From Wenzhouxiangellaceae bacterium (GTDB taxonomy: Bacteria; Pseudomonadota; Gammaproteobacteria; Xanthomonadales; Wenzhouxiangellaceae), in NCBI GenBank assembly GCA_007135395.1, contig SLIZ01000142.1:1-33107 (forward strand): a stretch of DNA of 33,107 nucleotides, in the 5' to 3' direction. This document shows positions 16,393 to 24,001 of the stretch, piece after piece (position 1 is the stretch's first letter; each line of letters starts with the position of its first letter). The position numbers were made by a program, and so were the translations under genes. The notes under the pieces were generated by a model. That model did not search any database, was not told the DNA's origin, and worked only from the letters and a program-made list of their open reading frames with translations.

Positions 16393-17169
16393 ATGAATGA
16401 AGTTTCAACCAGCACGATGAGCTCCCTGATTGAAAAGCAGGGCACCGGAATCGAAAAGCAAGGAACGGGAATCGAGAAGCAAGGAACCGGTATCGAAAAA
16501 TCCGGTACCGGCATCCGGCGGGGTCTCCGGCTGGGTCTTGCCAGCGCCATCTGCCTTTTTACAGCAGTGGCCTGGACAGGCGCTTTGGCTTCATCGCCTT
16601 CCGCAAGTATCGCAATTGACGATGGCCAGTTCGAGCTTTCCGTCAAACTTTCCAGTGAGCAAGTCGGTGGCCAATCCGTCCTCGACTCCGGCTACGGCAT
16701 GGTCACGCTTGTCAATGGTTCCGGTACCGGCGCTTTGACCAACGGTGATTCCGACCCGGTCAACGGTTCGGGTACCGGCGCCTCAACCGATGGTGAAACC
16801 GACCCGGTCAACGGTTCGGGTACCGGCGCCTCAACCGATGGCGATTCCGACCCGGTCAACGGTTCCGGTACCGGCGCCTCAACCGATGGCGATTCCGACC
16901 CGGTCAACGGCTCGGGTACCGGCTCTTCAACCGATGGCGATTCCGACCCGGTCAATGGTTCCGGTACCGGATCTTCGACCAATGGTGAAACCGATCCGGT
17001 CAATGGTTCCGGTACCGGTGTGGCCGGCTCCGGCGACCCGATTGCCTCGGACTTCTGGGGTGTGGCCGAAGTGGCCGTTGATGACGATGTGGCCTACGTG
17101 GTGGTCTACCAGCTTACCAGTGAGGGACTGGTCGAGCACTCCACCTATTCCATGAATTTGACCCGGTAA
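16393..17169 (+). CDS. Exported or membrane-anchored protein with two Gly-Thr-Gly repeat arrays
   Basis: I do not recognise a named family for this 258-residue protein. Residues 13-40 are four tandem heptapeptides IEKxGTG. After a basic RRG, a hydrophobic segment (about 45-66) ends in GALAS, fitting either a signal peptide with an unusually long N-region or a single N-in membrane anchor. Residues 67-104 are a small Ser/Gln-rich domain. Residues 105-214 hold six 16-residue repeats of the type DPVNGSGTGxSTDGDS plus a partial seventh, rich in D, N, G, S and T. A compact strand-rich tail (215-258) follows, containing VAEVAVDDDVAYVVVYQL. The acidic repeats resemble flexible, possibly Ca2+-binding linkers (inference). 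It is the last gene of the operon, before a strong terminator. Confidence 0.8.
   Translation: MNEVSTSTMSSLIEKQGTGIEKQGTGIEKQGTGIEKSGTGIRRGLRLGLASAICLFTAVAWTGALASSPSASIAIDDGQFELSVKLSSEQVGGQSVLDSGYGMVTLVNGSGTGALTNGDSDPVNGSGTGASTDGETDPVNGSGTGASTDGDSDPVNGSGTGASTDGDSDPVNGSGTGSSTDGDSDPVNGSGTGSSTNGETDPVNGSGTGVAGSGDPIASDFWGVAEVAVDDDVAYVVVYQLTSEGLVEHSTYSMNLTR
16429..16512 (+). repeat. Four 21-bp tandem repeats encoding IEKxGTG
   Basis: Four in-frame 21-bp units encode IEKQGTG three times and IEKSGTG once. Third codon positions vary between units, so selection appears to keep the protein sequence. The fourth unit contains the decamer CCGGTACCGG, which is also characteristic of the downstream 48-bp repeats. 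Confidence 0.9.
16705..17034 (+). repeat. 48-bp tandem repeats (six full units plus one partial)
   Basis: The units start at 16705, 16753, 16801, 16849, 16897, 16945 and 16993. They encode 16-residue repeats. The third and fourth units differ at a single base in 48, indicating recent slippage or gene conversion, while outer units carry more synonymous changes. Each unit contains one GGTACC, spaced exactly 48 bp apart (16723 to 17011). Copy number may vary between strains and could be miscounted in an assembly. Confidence 0.93.
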
Positions 17170-17199
17170 AGTATTTACGACAGTTGACGTGGGGCTTGC

Positions 17200-17229
17200 A
17201 AGGCCGCCTGGAAACAGGCGGCCTTTTTT
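17200..17229 (+). terminator. Strong intrinsic terminator after the GTG-repeat gene
   Basis: A perfect 11-bp stem (17200-17210 with 17215-17225) closes on a GAAA tetraloop. The run of T residues at 17224-17229 follows directly. It ends the three-gene operon 30 nt after the last stop and separates it from the convergent hydrolase gene, whose stop is at 17242. Confidence 0.93.
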
Positions 17230-17241
17230 ATTCCTGAACCA

Positions 17242-18714
17242 TCACTCGATTTTGTGGCGGGCCAGCTCCAGGCGTACTGCGGCCTTTTTCAGTCCGCCTG
17301 TGGTGCATGGAAGATCCAGCACCTGCTCGCACCGCCCCTCGTCATCCGGCTCCAGTGCAAGGCTTCGGGTTCGGATCGCATCGTCGGAATCGCCAAGCCC
17401 CCACCGTAACCGGCTGCTCCCGTCAACACCCAGATCGCCGATTCCGATCACCATGGCAATATCGAAAAGCGCCTGACCGGCATACAGGGTATCCCGGCGA
17501 ATCAGTCCCTGGCGAACATAACGGGGCACCAGCCGAAAGCGAAGGTGAAAATGGGAGTAACGACCTCGACGGGTCTTTCGTGCCGGGATTAGAAAACTTT
17601 CGAAAATCGTCTCTCCATGCCGTTCCAGTTCCCCGGGTTCAATATCCTCGGCTGAAAGATACTCTTCACGGCGCTGGTGAACATGGACCGGCAGACCCCG
17701 GATGGCGATCTCGCTTTCCAGCAGAACAAATTTCAGGTCTTCAAACCCGTCCCAGTCCCGGTCGAAAGCAACGTTGGTCAAGGTAAGCTTGACCCGGGTC
17801 GTGCCAAAAAGAAACCGCTCCAGGTTCTGGAATCCTTCCTCGGAATTGACAATTCCCAAGGGCCCACTGTGGGCCCGGTGAACATAGGCCCGGGCACTTC
17901 CCTTTACATAGGCGTTACGAATCTGGACCAGTCCATCGCTTTGACTGCCCACCGCCCGCCTGGACCAGCCCCTGGCTACATCGTAATCAGCCGGATTGGT
18001 ACCGATCAGGGAAAAAACACGGGAGGGGGGGAAGCTCCCGCCAAGCTCGTGGAGCCTGTCGGCGGGAAAGTCCTCGTCGAAACCCAGGTACTCCCGCATT
18101 CTTCGGGCACCAAAAGTATCGGCATCGTAACGACCAAACAGGTCCCGGACCGCTTCACCGATACTGAAAATGTGCTGAAAGGAAATACCCTTGTGGGGGG
18201 TGCCAAAAGTAAAGATCCGCCCGATCCGCCGGGTGGCCCGGCCATCCGCCCAGGTACGCTGAACCAGTGATCTGCAAATCAGTCCGCCCATGGAATGGGC
18301 GACCAGGTCAACCCGGTCGACCCCGCTGCTGGCACGCACAAGATCCACCAGGCTTGCCAGGTTCTCGGCCAACTCTTCGATCTTCAGGCGCTGGCCGGTG
18401 CCCAGTTCCCGGGAAGTGTCGTCGTAGTAGCGATAGATCACCAGGGACTTGTCAGGCAGCTTCTCCGGGGTCTTCGGCTGGTTGAGAAACTCGATGCGGG
18501 AGTCATCAATATGGCAGAAATAATCCTGGTAGCCGTGGTCACGCAACAGGCGAACCAGGGGGCTTTCGAAGATCAGTAATTCCGCATTCCGGTCCGGGCC
18601 CGTCCGTACCCGGGTCGAGCCGACGTTGAAACCGTAGTAGGGAAGGTCCACCGTATTCTCGATGGCCGAGTAATTGCGGGAGTAACCCCGGACATAGATG
18701 ATGGGTCGCGCCAT
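17242..18714 (-). CDS. Alpha/beta hydrolase, lipase/PGAP1-like
   Basis: The product has 490 residues and no signal peptide. The first half is an alpha/beta-hydrolase: IIYVRGYSR near the N-terminus, the nucleophile elbow AHSMGG with S141, then candidates D260 (SQSDGLV) and H282 (HRAHSG) for the rest of the triad. The arrangement resembles esterase/lipase proteins of the PGAP1/LipA type acting on acyl esters; the substrate is unknown. The second half (about 300-490) is an unassigned beta-rich region with paired basic/aromatic strands (FHLRFRLVPRYVR) that could be a C2-like or jelly-roll domain. GGGAGG lies just before the ATG. It is the last of three consecutive minus-strand genes, 84 nt after its neighbour. 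Confidence 0.85.
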   Translation of the reverse strand: MARPIIYVRGYSRNYSAIENTVDLPYYGFNVGSTRVRTGPDRNAELLIFESPLVRLLRDHGYQDYFCHIDDSRIEFLNQPKTPEKLPDKSLVIYRYYDDTSRELGTGQRLKIEELAENLASLVDLVRASSGVDRVDLVAHSMGGLICRSLVQRTWADGRATRRIGRIFTFGTPHKGISFQHIFSIGEAVRDLFGRYDADTFGARRMREYLGFDEDFPADRLHELGGSFPPSRVFSLIGTNPADYDVARGWSRRAVGSQSDGLVQIRNAYVKGSARAYVHRAHSGPLGIVNSEEGFQNLERFLFGTTRVKLTLTNVAFDRDWDGFEDLKFVLLESEIAIRGLPVHVHQRREEYLSAEDIEPGELERHGETIFESFLIPARKTRRGRYSHFHLRFRLVPRYVRQGLIRRDTLYAGQALFDIAMVIGIGDLGVDGSSRLRWGLGDSDDAIRTRSLALEPDDEGRCEQVLDLPCTTGGLKKAAVRLELARHKIE

Positions 18715-18798
18715 GACTGCCTCCCTGGACCGCTTTGGGTTTTCCAGGAGTTTAAGTCGAACGGACCTTTCTTGCAGAAAGCCGGACCAGGACCAGGT

Positions 18799-19413
18799 TC
18801 AGCCCGGCCCCCGGCAATGCACGGTCACATAGGTCCAGCCGTGCCCGACGAGATCACCGGAACCGTGTTCGGGGCGAATCCATCCTGAAGCCCAGGCGGC
18901 TCTCCCGTCCGGTCGCACATGCACGGCAGGCATTGATTCGGAGTATCCGTGAACCCTCCGGACCCGGTCGTCCGGCGTGTCCCGCTGGAGTCGCAGGATC
19001 GAGTTGGACCAATCGCTCTGGCCATCTCGCACCGAGACCTGGATAAGCTCATCTTCCCCCGGGGCCATGGTCCGTTCCCCTGCAAGACGCCTGTAAATTC
19101 GGACAATCAGCAAACGGCCTTCCTCGTCCTGGCCAGTACCTCGAAACAGAAAGCTGTTGTCGTTTTCCCGGAGTTCGCAGACATTGAGTTCTTCGATATG
19201 GTAGGTCCGTCCGTCCACGTGCACCACGGCCTGACCGGGAGGAGGCAGGACCATCGGATGGGTCCAGTCACTTGCAAGCCGGGCGGACTGGGCCTTGCCA
19301 GACTGCTCCGTTTCCGGTTTGTCGGCTGCCAGCGGCGCACAGGCGACCATTATTTTCACGATCATGGCTATCGCACCGACTCGAAGGCAGCGACGGAGGT
19401 TTTCGGTATTCAT
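18799..19413 (-). CDS. Putative lipoprotein of unknown function
   Basis: No family was recognised. The 204-residue product starts MNTENLRRCLRV, followed by a hydrophobic segment ending MVAC (C25), an acceptable but not ideal lipobox. The mature part has a strand-rich segment HVDGRTYHIEELNVCELRENDNSFLF and a region with conserved-looking Trp residues near the end (AAWASGWIRPEHGSGD). ATG 19413 is preferred over an in-frame TTG four codons upstream. It lies between the stress-protein and hydrolase genes on the same strand, with 96- and 84-nt gaps, so co-transcription with them is possible. Confidence 0.7.
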   Translation of the reverse strand: MNTENLRRCLRVGAIAMIVKIMVACAPLAADKPETEQSGKAQSARLASDWTHPMVLPPPGQAVVHVDGRTYHIEELNVCELRENDNSFLFRGTGQDEEGRLLIVRIYRRLAGERTMAPGEDELIQVSVRDGQSDWSNSILRLQRDTPDDRVRRVHGYSESMPAVHVRPDGRAAWASGWIRPEHGSGDLVGHGWTYVTVHCRGPG

Positions 19414-19509
19414 GGCCAAATGCAACCAGCTAAGCGTCTGAGGTGAGGCGGAAGTATAACCGCTTGACCGTTTGACCTAGAAGAATGCGGCCGCATGGGT
19501 TCGAACGTC

Positions 19510-19941
19510 TTAGTCCACCACGGTGACCAGTCCCGGTGAATGACGAATAACCTTGTCGGTCACGCTCCCCAGCAACAGGGATTTCAGCCTGGAAAGCCCC
19601 CGCCTTCCCATCACCAGGTGGAAATCCGGATTCGCAGTCATGTAACTGATGATTTCTTCGGCCGGATCGCCCCACAACAAGACTTCCTCTGGAGCATTGT
19701 CGGCAGCGCCAAGAGCACTTCTGGCCTGGTCAAAAATTTCCCGGGCCGAGGCCTGTCCGGCTTCCCGTAGCCGCTTTCTGCCGACAAACTCCAGACCCGG
19801 CGCATTCTTGCCCGGGTCGGGGTGGACATGCAGCAGTTTCAGGCGGCGCCCGGTTGCCCGACTCAACCGGTTGCCGGACTGGACAGCTCGAATGGATGCA
19901 TCCGAACCGTCGACAGCAACAGCAATGCTGGACTCACCCAT
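19510..19941 (-). CDS. Universal stress protein (UspA family)
   Basis: A 143-residue single USP domain. It begins with the strand and acidic residue IAVAVDGSD (D11) and ends with the ATP-binding signature GRRGLSRLKSLLLGSVTDKV, which fits G-x2-G-x9-G-S. It is therefore likely a nucleotide-binding, UspA-type stress protein in the cytoplasm. AAGGAG lies 8 nt before the ATG. A candidate FNR/Anr site and matching -10 upstream suggest induction under low oxygen, a common pattern for usp genes in pseudomonads. Two further genes follow on the same strand. Confidence 0.92.
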   Translation of the reverse strand: MGESSIAVAVDGSDASIRAVQSGNRLSRATGRRLKLLHVHPDPGKNAPGLEFVGRKRLREAGQASAREIFDQARSALGAADNAPEEVLLWGDPAEEIISYMTANPDFHLVMGRRGLSRLKSLLLGSVTDKVIRHSPGLVTVVD

Positions 19942-19971
19942 GGTTTCACTCCTTGTTCAGTGAGAGATGGC

Positions 19972-20014
19972 ATCCTACGATGCCCCGACCCGGTAGTATT
20001 TTGACATTGATCAA
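19972..20014 (-). promoter_or_regulatory. Candidate FNR/Anr-activated promoter for the stress-protein gene
   Basis: TTGACATTGATCAA (20001-20014) matches the FNR consensus TTGAT-N4-ATCAA at nine of ten fixed positions. On the minus strand a TAGGAT -10 lies at 19977-19972, which puts the transcript start near 19965 and the site centre at about -42. That is the class II activation position. The leader to the ATG is about 25 nt and contains AAGGAG. Confidence 0.6.
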
Positions 20015-20108
20015 GTACAAAGGCCCGGAAGCGGGATTTCCGAACCGAGGCAGTCAGCCGACGGAACCGGGAATACAATCATACTCAATCAGCTCACGGA
20101 GCTTTTCA

Positions 20109-20630
20109 ATGAAGTCCACCACCCTGCCAGTGTCACTCTTGCTTCTGATTCTTGTCGCCCCGCCGATCCAGGCCGAATCCGGGGTTCTGCCCGAGCTCGA
20201 TGGCCGGATTGATACCGGAAACGAACTGATTATCGGAGGCCAACCCGAACCGCATGAACTGGTCGAGGCCCGGCAGTCGGGCATCCGACACCTGGTCAAC
20301 CTTCGGGGCGAGGGTGAATTTACCGACTGGGACCAGGCCCGCCTGGCAGATCAACTCGACTTCGAGACTCACCGTATCCCGATTGGCAGCGAGGATGACC
20401 TGGATCTGGCCGCCGTTGAGAAATTCGACCGGATAGTCAAGGAGATCGGCGACGAACCGGCCCTGATGCACTGTGCCTCCGGCAACCGGGTGGGTGCCCT
20501 TTTTGCCCTCAGGGAAGCCTGGATCAAGGGGGCCGATCCGGAAACGGCGATCGAGACCGGGCGGGACCATGGTCTGACCGGGCTGGAAGACCGGGTACGC
20601 CAGCTGATCGAAGACAAGCCCGGTGCCTGA
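20109..20630 (+). CDS. Periplasmic dual-specificity-phosphatase-like protein (DUF442/BLH-type)
   Basis: A 173-residue protein with a clear signal peptide (cleavage near IQAES, residue 23). The mature part follows the cysteine-phosphatase pattern: NELIIGGQPEPHEL, a GIRHLVNLRGEGE strand, then the P-loop HCASGNRVG with C122 and R128 (C-x5-R). General-acid residues cannot be confirmed by eye. Similar domains are found in beta-lactamase-hydrolase-like and DSP-type proteins, whose substrates are mostly unknown. ATG 20109 is chosen because GGAG lies 7 nt upstream and a signal peptide starts there; the longer open frame is unlikely. A TACAAT at 20074-20079 may be the -10. Its stop overlaps the next gene. 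Confidence 0.85.
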   Translation: MKSTTLPVSLLLLILVAPPIQAESGVLPELDGRIDTGNELIIGGQPEPHELVEARQSGIRHLVNLRGEGEFTDWDQARLADQLDFETHRIPIGSEDDLDLAAVEKFDRIVKEIGDEPALMHCASGNRVGALFALREAWIKGADPETAIETGRDHGLTGLEDRVRQLIEDKPGA

Positions 20631-21687
20631 GGGCCAGGACGGCATCTCCCAATGTAGGCCACGCTGGCTGCCTCGGACCAGCCTGGTCGTTCTTGTCCTG
20701 CTGTTCAGCCCCTGGGCCTTATCCGAAGGTGCGGATGCCTTCTCCGAACGCGAAATCCAGGCGATCACTGACCAGGCCGGGCAGTTTTCCCGGCTCCACA
20801 GCCTGCTGGTCGTCCATCGGGGCGAGACGAAGGTCGAGCTGGTACAGGGGGGGCCGGGCCTGGACCGACCGGCCAATATCAAGTCCCTTTCCAAGACCAT
20901 ACTGGCCAGCCTGGCCGGCATTGCCATTGATCAGGGAATCGTTGAAGGAACCGACCAGGCCCTGGTTGATCTGCTTGGCGGCCGGGTTCCCGAGAGTGCC
21001 AATTCCGGGGTTCGGGAAATCACCTTCGGCCATGGGCTTTCAATGCAGGCCGGCCTGGAAAGCACATCCGGGGCCAACTACGGCCGCTGGGTCCAGAGCG
21101 AGGACTGGGTCGGCCATGTGCTGACCCGGCCGTTGGTGTCCCGGCCCGGTTCCCGCATGATCTATTCCACCGGAACCACTCACCTGGTCTCCGCTTCACT
21201 GCACGAGGCCAGTGGCAAGACCACCTGGCAGCTGGCCCGAAACTGGCTTGGTGAACCGCTCGGGATCAACATCCCGGAGTGGATGGCCGACCCCCAGGGC
21301 ATCCACTTCGGCGGCAACGAAATGGAGCTCTCGCCGAGGGCCATCGCGCGCTTCGGGGAGGCCTGGCGCAAGGGCGGTTCAATGGGCGGGCGGCAAATCA
21401 TTCCCGCCGGATGGATCGAGCAATCCTGGCAACCAAGGGGGCGATCCCCCTGGACCGGCGATGATTATGGCTACGGCTGGTTCATCACCGAGCTCGGCGG
21501 CAAAACCGTCTACTACGGCCGGGGCTTCGGAGGGCAAATGCTTTATGTCGTGCCGGACAGTGAATTGACGATTGTCATCACCTCCGATCCTAATCCGCCT
21601 TCCCCCGGTGGCGGCTACTTCCGGCAACTCGGCCGGATGGTTGGCAACCTGATCATCCCGGTTTCCGGTAACCGGTCAGGCGACTAG
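20623..21687 (+). CDS. Serine hydrolase, class C beta-lactamase-like (periplasmic)
   Basis: The 354-residue protein has a signal sequence (hydrophobic LVVLVLLFSPWAL, about 21-33). The penicillin-recognising-enzyme fold is recognisable from S88-L-S-K91 (SxxK), Y181-S-T as the YxN-type motif with Thr in the third place, and a GRGFGGQM stretch near the C-terminus in place of KTG/HxG. Such proteins are usually esterases or peptidases and only seldom true beta-lactamases. The GTG start lies 8 nt inside the preceding gene, so the two are probably translationally coupled and work in the same compartment. Confidence 0.87.
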   Translation: MPEGQDGISQCRPRWLPRTSLVVLVLLFSPWALSEGADAFSEREIQAITDQAGQFSRLHSLLVVHRGETKVELVQGGPGLDRPANIKSLSKTILASLAGIAIDQGIVEGTDQALVDLLGGRVPESANSGVREITFGHGLSMQAGLESTSGANYGRWVQSEDWVGHVLTRPLVSRPGSRMIYSTGTTHLVSASLHEASGKTTWQLARNWLGEPLGINIPEWMADPQGIHFGGNEMELSPRAIARFGEAWRKGGSMGGRQIIPAGWIEQSWQPRGRSPWTGDDYGYGWFITELGGKTVYYGRGFGGQMLYVVPDSELTIVITSDPNPPSPGGGYFRQLGRMVGNLIIPVSGNRSGD

Positions 21688-21711
21688 TGGCCCACTAGTG
21701 TACCCCGCCAC

Positions 21712-23079
21712 TCATTCTGTGCCGTCCACCATGGCCAGCAACTCGGCAGTCCTCGACTTCATCAATCCCGCATCACCCCGTGATTCCACGTTAAGGCGAA
21801 CCACCGGCTCGGTATTGGAAAGGCGCAGGTTGAAGCGCCAGTCGGCAAACTCCATGCCGAGTCCATCGGTGAAATCGGTGGCCCGGGCGGTGTCGCGATA
21901 GTGATCCTGAACCGTTTTGAGGGTGGCAGCCGGGTCCTGGACCTTCCGGTTGATCTCGCCACTGCAGGGATAGCGGGCCTGGCATTCGGCAACCAGGTCA
22001 GCCAGGGGTCTTTCATCGCGACTGACCAGACCGGCCACCTTGAGCCAGGGAATCATGCCGCTGTCGCAGTAGTAGAAATCCCGAAAATAGTGATGGGCAC
22101 TCATTTCCCCACCGTAGACGGCATCTTCCAGGCGCATTTTTTCCTTGATGAATGCATGGCCGGTCTTGCACTGAACTGCCCGCCCGCCATGGCGCTTCAC
22201 GATCTCCCGGGTATTCCATACGAGCCGGGGGTCGTGAACCACGGCCTGACCGGGATGTTCGCGCAAGTAGGCCTCGGCCAGCAGACCGACCAGATAGTAA
22301 CCTTCGACAAACCGGCCCTGGTGGTCAAAAAAGAAACACCGGTCGAAGTCCCCGTCCCAGGCAATGCCCATGTGGGCATCGTTATCGAGCACGGCTTGCC
22401 GGGTCACCGCACGGTTTTCCTCCAGCATCGGGTTGGGCACACCGTTGGGGAATCGGCCATCGGGTTCGTGCTGGAGGTGGATAAACTCGAACGGCAGCTC
22501 ATCGGCAAGCCGGTCGATGACCCGGCCGGCCCCGCCGTTGCCCGGGTTGGTCACGATCTTCAGGGGCTTCAGGGAGGGGACATGAATCTGGGAAAGCAGA
22601 TGGCTGATGTAGGCGGATGAAAAATCCAGTGGCTCAAGCCCGCCACGCCGGCTCGCAGGAGGAAACCGACCGACCTCGGCCAGTTCGCGGATTTCCTTCA
22701 GACCCGTATCGCCGCTTACCGGCCGCGCCTGTTCCCTGACAAACTTCATGCCATTGAAATCCGCCGGGTTGTGACTGGCGGTGATCACAATGCCACCGTC
22801 CATGTCCCCATGGGCAGTTGCAAAATAGATTTCCTCGGTGCCGCATAGCCCGATATCGAAAACATCCACTCCGGAATCCCGCAATCCCTCGACCAGGGCA
22901 GACTGGATGGTATGTGAGCTCAAGCGGATATCATGACCGACCACCACTCGACGGGGCTCAATGATTGCCGCAAAGGCCTTGCCGATCCGCCAGGCAATCG
23001 TCTCATTGAGCTGGTCCGGGACCCGTCCGCGAACATCGTAGGCCTTGAAACACTCAAGGTTCATTCGGGCATCGTTCAT
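21712..23079 (-). CDS. manB: Phosphomannomutase / phosphoglucomutase
   Basis: This 455-residue alpha-D-phosphohexomutase interconverts mannose-6-P and mannose-1-P (and probably the glucose forms), feeding GDP-mannose and UDP-glucose for LPS and exopolysaccharide. It resembles E. coli CpsG/ManB along its whole length. Features include FKAYDVRGR at the N-terminus, the phosphoserine loop TASHNP (S102), the metal loop DGDFDR, the sugar-specificity loop GGEMSAHHYFRD and the phosphate-binding RLSNTEPVVRLNVESR. ATG 23079 or ATG 23064 could be used. It follows two EAL genes on the same strand after a 65-nt gap, a setting that hints at polysaccharide control by c-di-GMP. The symbol could equally be cpsG or algC. 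Confidence 0.95.
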   Translation of the reverse strand: MNDARMNLECFKAYDVRGRVPDQLNETIAWRIGKAFAAIIEPRRVVVGHDIRLSSHTIQSALVEGLRDSGVDVFDIGLCGTEEIYFATAHGDMDGGIVITASHNPADFNGMKFVREQARPVSGDTGLKEIRELAEVGRFPPASRRGGLEPLDFSSAYISHLLSQIHVPSLKPLKIVTNPGNGGAGRVIDRLADELPFEFIHLQHEPDGRFPNGVPNPMLEENRAVTRQAVLDNDAHMGIAWDGDFDRCFFFDHQGRFVEGYYLVGLLAEAYLREHPGQAVVHDPRLVWNTREIVKRHGGRAVQCKTGHAFIKEKMRLEDAVYGGEMSAHHYFRDFYYCDSGMIPWLKVAGLVSRDERPLADLVAECQARYPCSGEINRKVQDPAATLKTVQDHYRDTARATDFTDGLGMEFADWRFNLRLSNTEPVVRLNVESRGDAGLMKSRTAELLAMVDGTE

Positions 23080-23144
23080 TTTGGGCCTGTAGAGACGGGA
23101 CAAGTGAGGGATTTTAATGCATCCCCGGCCCGGGGGTAGGTTTG

Positions 23145-23918
23145 TCAATTGGGGCGAAAGACCTGTTCCTGATCCATTTCCGGGGGGGAAAAGTAATAGC
23201 CCTGGAAATTCACCACGCCTTCGTCTCGAAGCCACTTCAGTTCCTCGCCACGCTCAATGCCCGCGGCCATGGGCTGAATGTGCTGCTTGCGGCAAATGTC
23301 CAGGTACTTGCGCACGGTTTCCTGGGCACCGGTTCTGTCCTGGATGTTTTCAATCAGAGCCCGGTCGAATTTCACCCAGTCCGGGGCAAGGTGCTCAAGC
23401 CGGTCCGGATCTGAGTCGTGGCGACCAAAATTGTCGAAAAGTACCTGAAAGCCGGCCTGCTTGAATATCTTCCTGATCTGGCCGAGGTCCTCGAAGTTCT
23501 GCATTTCCTCCAGGTTGCTTAATTCAAGCACGATTCGATTGCTCTCGAAGCCGTTCTGTCTTGCAATCTTGCCCGTCACGGTGCTGACAAGCTCTGCATT
23601 CTGGGCACTGACTTGCGTGCAATTGAGGTGGAGGTTTCCCTCGATTTCGAACTGGCCGGCAGCGCGAATCGCGAGAATCCGGCAAGCCTGATCGAAGGCG
23701 AACCGGTTTTCCGGCGAAACCTGCCGGTTTATGCTGTCTGCCGTCACTGAATCTTCGCCACGAACCAGTGCTTCGAATCCGGTCACACCCTCGGTGGAGT
23801 CACTGACCACCGGATGGAAGGCAAACCGGACATCGGATTCAACGGCTTTGAGATAGCCGCTGACCAGATTCCGGAACACCCCTTCAAGCGGGTCGTTTCC
23901 CGTCGATTCAGGCGTCAT
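23145..23918 (-). CDS. Degenerate EAL-domain protein (paralogue 2)
   Basis: A 257-residue stand-alone EAL protein without a sensor domain or membrane segment. It retains EAL (49-51), N99, E132, K183, D185, E222 and Q239. The DDFG metal-binding loop reads FDNFG (D162, N163), and the glutamate expected after ELS is Asn. Loss of the second aspartate usually abolishes or strongly lowers phosphodiesterase activity, so it may be a c-di-GMP receptor or a protein-interaction module. GAGGAGG lies 9 nt before the ATG at 23918. It shares NRFAFxQACR and LHLNCxxVSAQ with the neighbour at 24002-24823, so the two are tandem paralogues resembling the EAL part of BluF-type proteins. Confidence 0.87.
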   Translation of the reverse strand: MTPESTGNDPLEGVFRNLVSGYLKAVESDVRFAFHPVVSDSTEGVTGFEALVRGEDSVTADSINRQVSPENRFAFDQACRILAIRAAGQFEIEGNLHLNCTQVSAQNAELVSTVTGKIARQNGFESNRIVLELSNLEEMQNFEDLGQIRKIFKQAGFQVLFDNFGRHDSDPDRLEHLAPDWVKFDRALIENIQDRTGAQETVRKYLDICRKQHIQPMAAGIERGEELKWLRDEGVVNFQGYYFSPPEMDQEQVFRPN

Positions 23919-24001
23919 GATTAACAGCCTCCTCAAGCACCTCGGATCTTGCACGGATCATGATACACAAATGGTCACAAAACCGGGCCCGGTTTGTGCA
24001 A

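Noticed and set aside
16705-17034. CRISPR-like look of the regularly spaced repeats
   Set aside because: The units are contiguous in-frame 48-bp coding repeats with no variable spacers and there are no cas genes nearby.
19485-19496. 12-bp palindrome ATGCGGCCGCAT between the stress-protein and lipoprotein genes
   Set aside because: It is a GC-rich palindrome of modest length, not placed at a recognisable promoter; chance occurrence in a GC-rich genome is likely.
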